Shown here in pieces: positions 10,561 through 24,500 of a stretch of DNA of 64,000 nt (its first letter is position 1; every line of letters starts with the position of its first letter). The DNA is from Opisthocomus hoazin. Its lineage: Eukaryota; Chordata; Aves; Opisthocomiformes; Opisthocomidae. Position numbers and translations under genes: made by a program. The notes beneath the pieces were generated by a model, which saw only the letters and a program-made list of their open reading frames with translations, did no database searches and was not told the DNA's origin. Location: the NCBI RefSeq assembly GCF_030867145.1, contig NC_134439.1, positions 8,593,379-8,657,378 on the forward strand. Reading direction: 5' to 3'.

Positions 10561-13500
10561 TGAAGTAACACAGCGGGGACAAGTTACAGGGACATGAAAT
10601 ACCCCGGCAAGTGATACTGCGACCTCAGACCCTTCCCGTTCGGTGTGGGATGACGGCCCAAAAAGCCCAGGCTGCTGCTGTGTGGTCCCCCCTGACACGC
10701 CCTGTGCACTTCCACCAGCACTGGCGTGATAGAAACACAACACATTACTAAAATATTAATAATATTGCACTGCTGACTATTGCACCTGTGTTCTCAGCAG
10801 TCATTTTAACAAATGCAGGCAATGGAACGTACAGATGGAAAAGAAGCAGTGGGGATGACAACAAAAGGCAGGCAGCAGGTGACCAAGACCACTCCAAAGT
10901 GACAGAGCGTGAGGGACAGCGGGGCTGGGGTTACCGCACACGAACACCAGCGAATCCCACAGGTTCAGCTCATTTCAGGACGCGCTCGCCGGCTTGGCAA
11001 CAGCAGAGGGCAAGGAACTGCCGGACGGTGTCCTGCTCCAAGCTCGGCAGCCGCACGCCTGCGGGCGGGCCCGGCACTGTCACGCAGGGCTGCACCCGGA
11101 GACACGCAGGGGCAGAGCGGAGCCCACGCGAAGCAAAACAGCTCGTGCACCCAGAGGCAACGGGAGCACGGTGCCCTGCCCGACACTCCGGACCCACAGA
11201 TGGGCACTTCTGCACTGAGACCCGGAGCACTGCAGCAAGAAAAGAAGGGAAAATCGTCTTCTCCCAGACAGACCCAAAAGGTCTCTGGTCCAAATCGAAG
11301 AACAACACACAAGTACCGTTGTGTGCTACACCCACAGCAAAGCCACTGCGGGACACGTGCTGCTGGAGAGCAGCAGCCTTCGTACGGGCTAGAGTGCCCG
11401 CGCACTTACCCGCGTCCCTGCGTCTCCCTCGCAGCGAGGTCTGGGTAAGGCCACCTCCACCCGCACGCCGCTTCAGTCAGGCATCAGAGAGACTTCTCTG
11501 CCTCGACGCGATCAGCGATCCGAACAACCCCAACACCCCTTTCACTACTCCTGATTCCACCGCAGCCAACAGCACCGCAGCGTTCCCCGCCGGGCTCCTC
11601 CTACACGCTCGGAGGGACGAGTGTCAGAAGAAAACGACACTCTGGAGGCAGCTGACCCAAATATCACTCTCACGGCCATTTCGGGAAAGGAGAGAGAAGC
11701 CAAAAGCGAGCAATTCTGTCGGCTCCTGTACGTCAAAAGGCTCTCACTTGGCTGAGCGGGACACAGTCGCATGGGGACGAACACCTAATTCATGCCCCAC
11801 CGTATTATGATGGTCAGGAGAAACCACGATAGTGTTTGCTTCACAGATAAGCCTCAAAAATTAGTAGGAATGGCTTGTAAATAGAACAGATACCACGTAC
11901 ACTGTCCCCAGTCACCCATTCTGCAACATTTAAGGATGGCAGTTGTTTCACTGTGACCCAAATTAAAAGAAAAAAGGATTTTTCTTTCCCAGCTCTGTCA
12001 CCTGGTCTGGCACGAGACGCCACCTCACCCTACAACTGTACCAAATCACCTCACGTTTGCTTCAACAGCAGCTTTGCAGCCGAGCTTTCCAGAGAAGGAC
12101 GGCTGTTCAGGAGGCAGACACGGACATCGCAGCGGGCACTGCAAACCCTCACCTCTTCACAAGACGTCCTGCACTTGGAATAGCTCTGCTAAACCTGGGC
12201 AGGACTTTGCCCTTGCTGAGATACGAGGACCAGAAAGCTCTGCAGTCCTCTGCGACTCCACACGACTGTACATCTCCTCGGACAGAGGGCACTGAGCTCA
12301 GGAGGACGGCAGCCAGCCAGGCCAGCAGGCCATCTTCTCACCGCCGGCTACCTGCACACCGCAGCAATCCACGAGGGTGGCGTTGGGAACACCCCCGCCG
12401 AGCCCAGAAGGGCTGCACCTCGCCATCAGAGCCGCTCTCCGTGGCGACGCGGTGCCCAGCAGACACGCAGCCGCACGCTGGGCAGATGCTCCTTCCAGAG
12501 CACCACAGGGTCCACCACACCAGGACAGCAGCACACACACAAGCTTGCCAGGCAAGCTCGCGCGCTCTCCTGCTGCTTCAGCCTCTCTCCAGTGCTACCA
12601 AACGGCAGGAAGAACGCAAGAGTTTCGTTTCAGTATATTAGTTTGAAGTATGATTTGTTTTGAGAAAAGGAGCATAGTACATCAGAGCAGACTGCTACAC
12701 TGGCACTAAAATTTCACTCCAGCTTGAGTTCAACAGGAGTCTTAACAGCTTTATTTTGCCAAAGATCAAATTTAGAATACAAATACACACATAAAACCAC
12801 TAAGCGACTTCCCTGTTGAAAAAAAAATTATTTATTTCCTATGGTGAAATAAGAAACCCAAAATTGTCATTTTCTGAAAGACTTGAATACTTTTCCAGAC
12901 CCCCTTGGGAAAAGACCCGAAGCACTCGCTGACTGAAGTGCCTGCACTCCATCACACCAGCTGGGAGAACACGCACACCGACTGGTTTCGCTCGCGCTGA
13001 GAACAGCCGCAAATAACTTCTGTTCCGCGAGGAAGGCAGCAGCCCTCTCCCCACCACGCCTCATGCCGCACTTCACCAAGCACAAAGCAGCAGGCAGGTC
13101 ATTTTTTGCCACCTGCCTGCTTTACAGGGCCATGTTTTATCAGCCTTATTATCAACATGGATTATGCAAATCAGCAGCAAATTTAAGGCAGATTAGCCTC
13201 CCAAATGCATGAACGGCTTAAGTCAGGCACGTGACTAGTTAGGAGAGTGCCCGCAGGCTATGGTGTACACTGCTTTTCGGTCCTGCTGGAGATGGAAAAA
13301 AGCACACAGAGATGCCACAGGTACAACTGTGGGCAAGGTGACAGTGCCAAGCTTTGCCCAGCTTCTTATTTCCAAGTTTTCAAGGTTTTAGCAGAGCGGT
13401 TACATTTTGACACAACCTTGTTAGTCACCGAGTGAACTCCGTGCCTGTTCTGTACGTGCTCTCTGCAAGCTCCAGCCAGGAGACAGCCCATCACCACCTT

Positions 13501-14231
13501 TCAGCAAGCCCAGCGAGGCATCAGGACCCGCTGTCTCAACACAAAGCGGGCGGCAGTGTAAGCAGAATCACACAGCTCTGGCCAGGTTAGCGCTCTGGCC
13601 TTCAAAGATCTTACTCAGAAAAATCTCTACAACACCCAAGACTGTAAAAGCCCGTGCTGTTCTTCTGACTAAACGAAACTACCACGAGCGTGTAACAACA
13701 GAACCTGTACCAGCAGCAGGATCCCCTTCCAGAGAGCAACTGGCAGCCTCCGCAGTCTTTGGACAACGCGTTCGCTCCCAAGCCTGGCTAAGGCCACGCT
13801 GCAAGCTCGGATAAAAGGAATTCCCCATCTGCATTGCCAGAACAAAAGAGTCACAGGTAGATAGGAAGCAGAGACAAAAACCATTAACAGACTGGATTGC
13901 TTTACTGAGGAATGCAGACACAGCCTCACTCTCCCATTTAGCACCAACTATCGCTTCCCATTCTCTAAATCACGGGTATGCCCAAGGGGCCCCACTAATT
14001 TCTAATGGAGAGGTAATTAGGCTTGGTTGCAAAAATATTCTTAACACAAAGGATACTTGAGCATCCACTGCATCACACCTCCTCATTCACTGAAAGGAAA
14101 GAGGATTAGCTGCAAAGCAGGGTATTCCTAACAGGGAACCACTGATTATTCGGTGGATTCTCTCACTAAGGCAACTCACACCTACTCTGCCAAGCTCATT
14201 GAATCACCCAGTGGTCTGGGTTCGAAGACAC
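10561..14231. other. No gene recognised
   Basis: Open frames such as the 340-codon one at 10788-11810 overlap others on both strands and contain no recognisable domain. There are AT-rich stretches at 12640-12860 and 13130-13200. No exon, RNA gene or repeat is supported. Confidence 0.45.
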
Positions 14232-14760
14232 CTTTAAAAATTATCCAGTCCTACCCCTGCCATGGGCAGGGACCCCTTCCCCAGCCCAGGGTGCTCCCAG
14301 CCCCTTCCAGCCTGGCCTTGAACCCTGTCAGGGAGGGAGCAGCCACAGCTCCTCTGGGCAGCCCGGGCCGGGGCCTCAGCACCCTCACTGCAGAACATTT
14401 CTTCCTAATGTCTGATCTAAACCTGCCCTCTGTCAGTTAAAAACCGTTGTCCCTTGTCCTGTCACTGCACGTCCTCGTAAAAAGTCTCTCTCTGACTTTC
14501 TTATAGGCCCCCTTTACATACTGAAAGGCCGTGGTCAGGTCTCCCCACAGCCTGCTCTTCCCCAGGCTGAAGCACCCCTGCTCCCTCAGCCTCTCTCCGC
14601 AGCAGAGGGGTTCCAGCCCTCCTCCTCCGGCCCCGCTCCAACAGCCCCAGGTCTGTCCCGTGCTGGGGACCCCAGAGCTGGACGCAGGACTCCTGGGGGG
14701 GTCTCAGCAGAGCGGGGCAGAGCAGGAGCAGCCCGTCCCTCGCCCTGTGCCCACCTCACC
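14232..14760 (-). mobile_element. CR1 LINE 3' fragment
   Basis: Reverse-strand CR1 of the same subfamily as 6205-6690: CCCTGCCATGGGCAGGGACC at the 3' side and AGGCTGAAGCACCCCTGCTC further in. The 5' side fades near GGCAGAGCAGGAGCAGCC. Confidence 0.85.
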
Positions 14761-17700
14761 GCCATCCATCCTGTGACCAAACCAGCGCCTCCCCACCACT
14801 CCGCTACCGCTTCAGAGAGAGACCCCTCCGCATCTCGAGGGAGCCCCCCTGCAGCAAGCTGCCGCCAGGAACAGGTTCATTTCTTAACGCTACTAGAAGA
14901 GATGACACCATCGCACAGGGAAAATTTCGTGACTTCTTTACACGCCTGCTCACAGAACGAGAGAGAGCCAGCCTCCGAGCCAGCCCCTTCCCTCCAGGGA
15001 CTCGCTGGGAAGCTGCCTCGGCCGAAGGGACTGGAGAGAAGGCTGCAGAAGAGAGAGCCAAAAGGAAGAGTAACGGGTGGGGAGGAGCGGGTGGCATTCA
15101 CCACAGACGCTAACGGAGCTCAGAGCTGGAACAGCCGACTGGGTTACGGCCTTTCTTAAAGTCGCCTTGGTACGTGCAGGCAAGCGTCCTGCCAACCCTG
15201 TGAGACACGGCTGCGAAGAAAACGCCGGCAAACTGCAGGCCTCCAAAGCCAGCATCCATACGGGACTACTGAGACAGTATTACACAGACCAGGATCAGTC
15301 GACAATTGACGTATCTGTACCAACGCGACAGACGGGGGGAAAAGTCAGTTTGGCTTCTGCCAAGGGGATTCCAGCCTCACAAAAGGCTCCAGACTGCCTG
15401 CATTTCTAAGATCTGCGAGTCTTCCTCATCAAAGGCTTCTTGCAGGGACACCAAAAGGCCACTCCGGAGAAGGGACCATCCCTGCTGGCAATATTCAAGG
15501 CAAGGAAGATACGCAGCCACGAAGAACAGCAGAAGGACCTTATGACTCTAAGTAACCTGGTAATAAAATGGCAGATGAAATTCCACACAGATAAAGTGAT
15601 GCATACATTGAATAAACAGAATAAATCTCAATTTCACAATAAAAAAAGTAGTGCCCTGAAATGGCCTCAGCAAGCAGGAGATCTTGGGGCTGTCCAGCTG
15701 CTCCACACGAGTTTCGGCGCGGCTCAGCATGGTCCGGAAGGCCAAGAGCGTTTTACCAGTGTTGGAGCAGGACAACTGCACGAGCAGCGGTCGCTGCTGT
15801 GTCACCGTGAGCATGCGTGGTTCACCTGCATCCCGGCCACGGCACACGGCTCTGGGCACTGTCGCCATCCCCGTCACAGAAACGGAGAACAGCAGCAGCA
15901 GAGGCACGGACTGGCTGGTGTGGGAACAGTGGCAACCCGAGACGGCTGAGGGGGGAAAGAGGGCAGGGAGCTGTAAAACCTGGGGTAGCCTGGAGGAGGA
16001 AAGCCCCTTAAAAACTGAAAAAAGAGAGACAGTGCTTCACACCAGGGGTAAACCTCCAGGCAGAAAGCAGTCAGAATGCTGAGAGGGGTTTCAAACATGC
16101 TTTTCCCATGCTTGTGCTGCAGCCTCCGCTGGGGACGGTGTCAGGATCAGGGCTCCGGAGCAGGCGGACGCTCAGCCCGATCCCGCGCGGCTGTTCTGCA
16201 GGAGCCAGGGGCGAGCGTCTCCCCAGGGGGCTTGGGAAGAGCGCTCACACATCAGCTAAAGGAGAGGCGCTGGGGAAGCCAAAAGGGGAAAAAAAAATGG
16301 TACCTCAGGTTGTTAATTGTTGAGAAGTCACAGCCGACTGGTGGGCAGTATTTACTTGTCAGACAAATCTCACGCAACTGGCGCACTTGAAGGGCAGCAA
16401 CGATTTATTTCTGTCGATACGTCTCCAGCACGACCCTCCAGGGCATCGGATTTTGCAGCCACCCAGATCGATAAGGCTTCGCCGCAGACTGCAGAGCGAG
16501 CACGGGCAGGCTGAGGAATACAAATCAAGCCGGGCAGTCCCACAGAGGTGGACGTCTCCAGTAAACAGTCCAGAAGGAGCGAAGACTTTACGTGAACCAG
16601 GGAATAAAGAAGATCATTTCCACATGGCCATATGGAAAATCACTGTGTGCTTCCTCCCAAGCACGTCAATTTTATTGTATTTTTTTAATATCCCAGGAAT
16701 CACAGTTTCCACTATGAAAATTCTTGTCCTTTTAAAAACAGTTTAACTCTGGATTTGAACGCCAGCTAAGTAACTCTTGTGAATGAATGTCTGCTGTAAT
16801 TAAAATTTAGCCATTTCTCAACTACCTGAAAACGTTTACTGTGAAAATCAGTTTTTAGCTGTTCAGGAGGAGGTGCTGCACACAAGACGGCACACCTGCA
16901 AGTCACACCCGTTAAGAACCTTACTTCTTTTATTTCTACGCCATTTAAAAACGTACTAACAGCGGGGCGAGCCCCACGGGCACAATCTATCAGCCAGCTC
17001 CTCGCCTGCCTCCAGTGCTTCCCTAACCTCCGGCCCTCGGATGAAGCGGCACCGCTTGCCAGCTGTGTCCCGAATCTGTAACAGAGCAAGAATTCCAGGA
17101 GTTAACGAGGAGTCAGAAACTCACCCGCAAGGCAGCACGGAGACCATCCAACGCACGAAACACAACCACCCTGCCAGGCTCTCCACCATTTTCCGCACGA
17201 GGAGCAGGAGCCGGGACGCCCCGAGCTGCGAGCATCATCCTGCAGGCCGTGCGTGCCCGCGGCACCCGCAGCCAGAGCCAGGCCGGGACCCCACACCCCC
17301 TCACCGGCTCCGAAAAGCAGAGCGGAAGCAGCCGGCTCCAGCGCCCCGCACTTTTTGGGAGGGCTTTGGGGATTCTCAGAAGAGAGGAAGCGTTGTGTAC
17401 AGCTACGTACAAGTACCACAACGCTGGGAAAGCGGATCAACGGCTGGGCGGAACGCGGCAATGGGTGCTCAAAACAAGGCAATAAAACACAATTGCCGGC
17501 CACCTCTGCAGCAGCACTGCCCGCGGCATTCCCACGACGGACAGCAGGCACAGTCCGCCGGCCAGCCCCATGCCTATCTTCTCTTCCTACTTCAACAGCT
17601 TCTTAAACGAGGTCAGGCACACAGACTCACACTGGGCCTCTGACAAATTGGTAACTAAAAAGGTGGAACTAATATCCGTAAGAGCCGAAAGCTGGTATCA

Positions 17701-20700
17701 TGTCCTTATTTAGGCAAAAGAGCTGGCTGACTCCACCGATGTTCATCTAAGCAAGGTAACAGGGAGAAATCCCTCACTCCTGTGCACCAATGTAAACCCC
17801 AGGTCAGTGAGTCAATTAAGCACAGGCTTAATGTAACGCTGGAAAGAAATCCCGCCAGTAACCGGGCTGCTTGCATACGTACACTTGGGCATGGGCTGAG
17901 GTACCTGGATGATCTGGAAACAGCCACAGCCCCCGGAAAAGAGACTAACCCAGGCTGGTTTGGGAATTAATCCCAGTGGCATGCACAGAACTGCTAACAT
18001 GAAACGAGGGGGGATTGTACGAGTGTGTGTGTGTGTGTGCGCTGAAGCATCTGTTCAAATTTAGGCATATAAAACATTTTTCAGCCCAATGACTCCACAG
18101 GGAAATGCCTCACACATCAGCTCATCTGACTCAATTTTTCCATCACATTTCCCTTAATACAGTTTTGTCCATAAATACACTATTCATTTCTTCCCAAATA
18201 TAGCTTTTTATTTATAGAGCCAGAAAACCTTGTAACTTCTGTTATTACTTAAAGCCCTGGGTTCTTCTCTGAAATGTAATCATTAAGGAATTATTAGCCA
18301 ATATTGAGGTATGGAACCAAGTCATCTACGTTTGCAGAAGGAAAAGGGGTTTCTTTTTGGTATAAAATTCACTGTTTTCAGGATTTCCTTCATCAGAAAA
18401 TACCCAGTAACGTCGCAACTGCCCTGCCGTACACATGTCAGTTTAGCCCACAGCACAGCCCAGACCTTCCACCTCGAATTGTCATTTTGCACAACAGAAA
18501 GCCAAGCGTTTGAAACTCCACACCAGATCTTCCAGGCAGTTCACAGGGAGCAGAATCACGCATTGCTACCCAAATAGCGATAACGGTTCATAGTTATGGT
18601 ATGAGGAGGTCAGAAATCTAACGTTGCCTCCTTCCTCTCCGAGCACAGATAAATTCATTTTTGTGGCTTTTAACAGAAAGCAAACAGCCTATCAGAACTG
18701 TAACAAAGAATGGCCAATTTAGACATTTAAAGTATGGGGGTTTTTTCAGAGGCAGAATTTAGATGTCGAGCAATACTGAACAGAGCAAGAATTTGACCTT
18801 TATTAACCACAACATGAGTCGAAAGAAAGCGTAGCACGCTGTTACGCGGCACGAGTACGGGTCAGTGGAATTCCACTCCCGCTGCTCGCAGGAAGCGCAA
18901 AGACCAGCGGGAAAGGCCGACGGCGACGCGGGGTTCTGGAACGCAATGTCCACACACAGGGCACGGCCAACAGGAGGTGTCCCCGCACGTGGGCGGCAGT
19001 GCCACCACCCTCAGGGGCTGACCGGCCTGGGGTCCGGGGAGCGGGGCTCGGAGGCGCATCTGTAATCCAGGGAGTCTTCCCCGCGTGCCCAGTGGGATGC
19101 TAGGAAGGTCAGCAGTGTGACAGTAGAGCAAGCATAAAACGCAGGGAAAATTAATGGAACTTTCTTCCCACAGGGATAACTTACTTCCTATTAACCGGAT
19201 TAAAACTAAATATATCTGGAGCACAAACTCCGTAAAGCGCTCTGCTGAGTGGCAGCACAGAAAACAAAGGCTGGAAGCGGGGTGGAAGAGGATCACCTAA
19301 TGAGAGAGCAGCGCCCATCCTCTCGAGCAGCCAGACAACAAAGGGGTCCATTATCCGCCGAGCATTTTGCTCCGTTTAACCATCGTTACCAGTGTCCGGG
19401 GCTGTGCTGCTGCTCAGAGAACCCCGCCGGAGTTTTGCGGCACAAAAGAGGGACCTGCCACAATTCACTCTGCGCTGACAACGTTTGAAAAACAGAGACG
19501 ATGACAATCTAAAGCGGCTTTAGGGAAGAGCCACAAAATTGCCTCCCCCTTCCCAGCGCGATGCTAACAGTGAGGCCACTGCCTGGTTTCACACCTTTTC
19601 CCCAGCCACGCAGGTACAAACGACTGCAAGGGGAACGGCAGCAAACCACCGAAACTCAACCTGACGAGCCCAGTCCGCCCGGGCTCCCCGGCTCCCAGCC
19701 CGCACGCGCCCCGATGGGCTGGGGCAGCTCCCGGCTGAAAGCTCACTGCGCTGTGACGAATCCTCACGCTCCAGCACTGCGGCTTCCTCAAAACAGCGGC
19801 GTCAGCCGCTCTGCGAACGCCTGCCAGCTCCCGCTCCCCCAGCAGCAGCACCCGAGGCACGGGAGGCCCTGGAACCCAGGCCACAGCGTACCCAAGGCAG
19901 GCGCTTCCAGGATGAAACCACTCCTGGCAGCGCGTTTCTACATCCTTTTTGTCCTCACGGCACAGCCACCTACAAGGGCAGGCACCACAAGCACACTGCA
20001 CCTCCTCCTTTGCTTGGCAAAAAGTGATGTTTTAGGAGAGTCCGGGGTTTTTCTTGGACCCACACAAGTTGCTGGCAATAAGTAAATTACCAAGTCAGCA
20101 AGTCTGTGTGTTAAAATTCATCGCAAACTCTCCATCAGCGATTAGATTTCACCATTTATAAGAATTTTCCTCTTGAACTCGCCCTTGTCAGCTGTAAAAT
20201 CACATAAAGCCAGAAAAGGCCTTTTAGTAAGACAAAGCTTCACCTATGCAACCCAATTCCCAACCCAATTCCCTTCTGAACCACAGAAGATTCTTTAGCA
20301 AAACTGTGTCTACAATTAAAACTGTACAGTACGTGTGAAAATCTTTCCTAAATTCTTAAAATTGGTCTAAACTTGCCTAGCATCTGATCACTGCCTTGCA
20401 ACACCCTGGTCCTCACAAACGCACTCATAAACTGCTATCAAGTTTTCTTTTAACGTGTCCTTCGTTAAGAGACGGACGGGACTGCTGGAAGTCCTCACTG
20501 TCAGCTCCTTTTCCAGCCCTTTTTTCGGGCTCTTCTCTAACTCACTCCAAGCGAGCCGCTGCGTGCCCAGTCTGTGACCCTGATTTTTCAGTTATTTACA
20601 GACATTTGCATCACTTGCAAGTTATCTGTGATGATCTGGGTGCTTGCTTTGAAGTGACAGGCAAAAACAATCACTAATGAAGAGCTAAGCACGGGTATCA

Positions 20701-22500
20701 GCAGAATCCACCTAGGAAACAGGTATTTCATGACAATTCCTCATTTCTAATCGTGAATTCAGACCTGTGAGTTGCTTTAGAAAAAACAAAAACTTAACGT
20801 TGTTGCATCAATTCAGAAAAACACTTAGGTTTTTAAATGAAGATGCTGTCTATCAGCAATAATTCAACAGCCCGCTGCATCGGTGAGAACACTGACTCAC
20901 AATTCTAGTGTTAAGGCTACTAAAGGCAGTCACGCTGATAAGGGTACAGCCAGTCGTTGAGACGGTTTGAGCAACTTTTCACAGTGCCAGCTGAGCTGAA
21001 ACTTGCCCAAGCCAGTTTCAAAAGCCTCTGCAGGGTGCGAGACGCTGGGTGCTGAACCCAAGTAGCCACAGCAGCCGAACGCGTTTTCGACACGGGTGGA
21101 AAAACGGAGACACTCCTGTAAACCAAGTTTCACACGATCTGAAGCACAAACCTTCACATGTATGTGTCCAAGCGTACTAACCTACGTTCCTCAGTCTGTT
21201 CTGCCCCATCCTTTGCCATTTCAAGGCAGAAATGTCAGTCAATTTACCATTTCTCGAGAAACACGCTGCAAAGGGATCGTTTTCTTACGAGCAGCCACAG
21301 AAACGTTCCCAGGGTAGACACCCCTGCTCAGCCCAACCCACCCAGAGACACAGCCCACTCTCGGCACACCACCAACCCCAGCCCACCTGAGCTCTGCTCC
21401 GAGCCCCTCACGCCCTTACCTCGCGTCCTGCCCGGCCGCAGGCATGGTCAGCACCCCCTGGCCATACGGGATCCCCGGCTGCACAGTCGCACGGGAAACC
21501 CCCGCAGCTGAACTACTCTACCTCGGCTTTAACCGTCAGCATCGTCTGCTCGTTAGGAGCTTTTGCCGCTGACCAGAGAGGGGAGAAGGACGGACGCCGA
21601 GCAGCCTGCGCATTCGTCAGACACAGAAAATATGTAACGGTTCAGCCCACCCACCGACAAGCCCTCTGGATCCGCTTCAGTCACCAGCGCGACGCGAGAG
21701 GGAAAACAAACATCGTCCCCTCCTGCCTTTTGAGAACTGCAGGAACGCTGGAGTTCATTTTAGGATTGTTGGAAATGCAGGACTTCCAGCTGTTTGCAGT
21801 CATACGGGGAGAATAAGCAATGGCACACGAAGGCTCAAACGACCCGTGTGTTTGGACATTTTCTTTCAAAAATTCTTACACATCCTGCTTCATAGAACGG
21901 AGCTTACTTGTTCCCCAGGAAAGTATAAGCATAACTTGGGAATAAACTTGGAAAGAATCAAAAATACAGAGAAGGGCACCTTTCATTTTCCTAGTCAGGA
22001 GTCTTGACAGAAAACAGCAGCTTTCCCCTTCTGAATGGCCTGAAGAAAGGTGGGGTTTGGTGACTGGACTGCCAGCTGCTTTGCTGAACGTCACCGTGGA
22101 ACAGATTTCTAACAGAAAGGGACAGATTTTTTTATCTACCAATTATCCTTGAATTACAGGGGGCAGAACACATGGAAATAACAACAGCAACAATCAATCG
22201 TCTGTCAAACACAAGGGTTTTGTTCTTCTTATTTCTAAATGCTAACTAAACACCTAGTTAAAAAGCTGAACCCGGTGTTACCAGCTGTTGCTTGAGAATC
22301 CACACTGCGCGCCCACGCCCCAGTCAGGCCCCTCGCACTGTCCCCTCTTTGTCACCGACGTGACAGTGGCACAAATCCCGCACTTCCCTGGGAAGCAAAG
22401 CCGCAATGACCAGGAAGAGCCAGAACTTCATCCTACCAGCAGACGAGAGAACTGGCTAAAAACAGCCACTAAAAATCACTGTACAAACGTCACCCTTGTG
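14761..22500. other. Long stretch without a recognised gene
   Basis: I found no splice-flanked coding exon, RNA gene or CR1. A short (GT)n run lies at 18023-18039. AT-rich, intron-like sequence covers much of 18040-18780 and 20090-20420. By synteny (GJC1 lies beyond the 3' side of EFTUD2 in mammals) this could be an intron of a gene running left from the CpG-rich block at 22.5-24.4 kb, but no exon confirms that. Confidence 0.4.
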
Positions 22501-23013
22501 AAATTTTATGGCGACGGGTGAAAGTTCGGCCCAGCAGAGGCCAGAACCCCCATCGCCCGACACAGCGGCGGGTTTTTGCTCCTTGTGCTCTGCGTTGGGC
22601 TGGAGCGCAGAGAAACGTCAGAGCGCGCGGCCGCTGCCCCGGCCAGCTCGGACGGGTCGAACCCCGGCTCGCAGCAGCTCCATGAGCGTTCACCCGCCCA
22701 AGGAGGGCACGGAGCTGCTGCTTTCTTGGCTTGCGCCGGCCTGCCCCGAGCGCCGTGCCGCCAGGAGCCGGGACGGCCGAGCCGCCCGCGCCAGGGCAGC
22801 TCGCCAGCGAGGCGACCGGCGTCCCTCGGAGTGAAAAATAAAAACCTGTTCCTGGGAACTGAGCTCAGCGCCACGGGAACGGCAAAACGTGCCGCTGCCG
22901 TGGCGAGAGCGGCTCCAGGGCAGCGCTGCCGGCACGCTTCGCTCTGACCCAGCCAGCGCTGGGGCTTCGCACCTCCGCGCTCGGGCACAGCACGGTCCGA
23001 ACGGGCGGCCCTG

Positions 23014-23087
23014 CCCCGACCCCCGCAGCGGGACCCCACGCGTGGCCCGGCCCCGACCCCCGCAGCGGGACCCCACGCGTGGCCCGG
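23014..23087. repeat. 37-bp tandem duplication
   Basis: Two adjacent identical copies of a 37-base unit beginning CCCCGACCCCCGCAGCGGGA. Confidence 0.9.
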
Positions 23088-23654
23088 CCCGGCGGGCCCC
23101 AGACGGCGGCAGCGGGGACGCACCCGGCTCCCGGCAACGGGCCGGCGGCTCCTCCCGGCCCCCGCTCCCCTCGCAGCGCCCGGCTCGGTCCCCGCAGGCT
23201 CCCGCCCCCCCTCCACCCCCCGCCTCCCCTCAGCCCCCGGCTCCCCTCAGGTTCCCGCCTTTCTCCTCAGCTCCCCCGCTCGCTGCCCTCAGAGCGCCCG
23301 GAGCCCGCCGCAGCCCCCCGCAGCCCCCGGCTCCCCTCAGGTTCCCGCCTTTCCCCCCCGCGCCCCCGGCTCGGCGCCCCGCAGCGCCCGCCCCCCCCCC
23401 CACTCACGCCTCCGCCCCGCGCCGCTGCAGCCCCCGGTGGCGGCGGGGCCCGGCCCACCCCGGGGCGCGGGGCGGGGGGCGCCGGGCGCATGCGCAGAGC
23501 CCCCCGCCCCCCCCCCAGCCGCCCACCCGCCCGGCCCCGCCGCCGCGAGAGGCCTGGGAATGGGGGGGGGGGGGGGGGACGACGACACGCGGCTGGGGAC
23601 AGCAGCCTCGAGACCCCGGGGGCCGGGGCACCGCCGGGACGGGGGGGGGCACCG

Positions 23655-23950
23655 GGGCGGGAGGGGGGCACTGGGAGCGGGACACTGGGAGCGGGATGGG
23701 TCACTGGGAGCAGGGCAGGGACAGGGACAGCAGGAGCAGGACGGGGACACCGGGAGCAGTGGGGATGGGGACGTGGGAAGTGTGATGGGGACAGGGACAC
23801 TGGGAGCAGGGCCGCAGCCAGGGACATGAGGAGCAGGATGGGGACACCGGGAGCAGGATGGGGACACCGGGAGCAGGGCTGGGACAGGAACACCGGGAGC
23901 AGGATGGGGACACTGGAGCAGGACGGGGACACCGGAGCAGGGCTGGTCCC
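23655..23950. repeat. Minisatellite, about 20-bp unit
   Basis: Imperfect tandem copies of a unit like GGGAGCAGGATGGGGACACC, with variants inserting GGGACAGG or losing a few bases. It lies at the right side of the CpG-rich block. Confidence 0.85.
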
Positions 23951-24413
23951 CCCGGGTACCTGTGCAGTCAGCAGGGCCGGGGGACGAACGGGGACGACTC
24001 CGGGGCCAGGCCCGCGCCCCTCGGTGACCCCGCTGGGGGGGGGTTGCCCCGTGGCGGGTGCCGGCGCTGAGTCCCCAGCACCCACCGCCCCGGCGAGAGC
24101 CCCGCCGCCCCGCGCGGATGCAGACCCCGTCCCCGTGCTGGCGGGGGACGAACCCCAGCCGGGGGCCAGGGCCCGGCGCCAGGGCCCGGCTGTTCCCAGG
24201 GAAGAGCCGTTTCCGCGGAAAATTCCCAGCCCGGGGCGCGGGGCCGGGATTTCGGCAGCGGGAGCTCGTGCGCCCGCGGGTCAGCGCTTTCCAGCCGCCG
24301 GCAACGGCGTGAGAACCCGCTCCTTCCCACGCCCGGCCGGCCGCATCCTGCCCCGCTCCCGGGGCTGGGCTCCGCGGGACCTCGGCTCCGCAGGGCAGGG
24401 GTGAGCGTCGCTG

Positions 24414-24490
24414 TGCCCACGGGTGTACGGGCGCCATGCCCACAGGTGACTGTCACCATGCCCACGGGTGTACGGGCGCCATGCCCACAG
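24414..24490. repeat. 32-bp direct duplication
   Basis: A segment beginning TGCCCACGGGTGTACGGGCG occurs twice (about 24414-24445 and 24459-24490), separated by about 13 bases. Confidence 0.85.
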
Positions 24491-24500
24491 GGCTCTCCAG

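Larger units (their letters stand above)
22500..24500. promoter_or_regulatory. CpG-rich block, putative promoter island of an unidentified gene
   Basis: GC content and CpG density rise sharply at about 22.5 kb and stay high to 24.5 kb, with many CGCG and GGGCGG-type motifs and homopolymer C and G runs. Several overlapping open frames on both strands are what such composition produces by chance. In mammals the gene beyond the 3' end of EFTUD2 is GJC1, with untranslated first exons, so a promoter firing leftward is possible. That is inference; no exon was identified. Confidence 0.45.

Noticed and set aside
10788-11810. 340-codon frame as a gene
   Set aside because: No domain, no splice or promoter context, and competing frames on both strands.
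14215-14232. GGGTTCGAAG motif as a tRNA T-loop
   Set aside because: No acceptor stem or anticodon arm can be folded around it.
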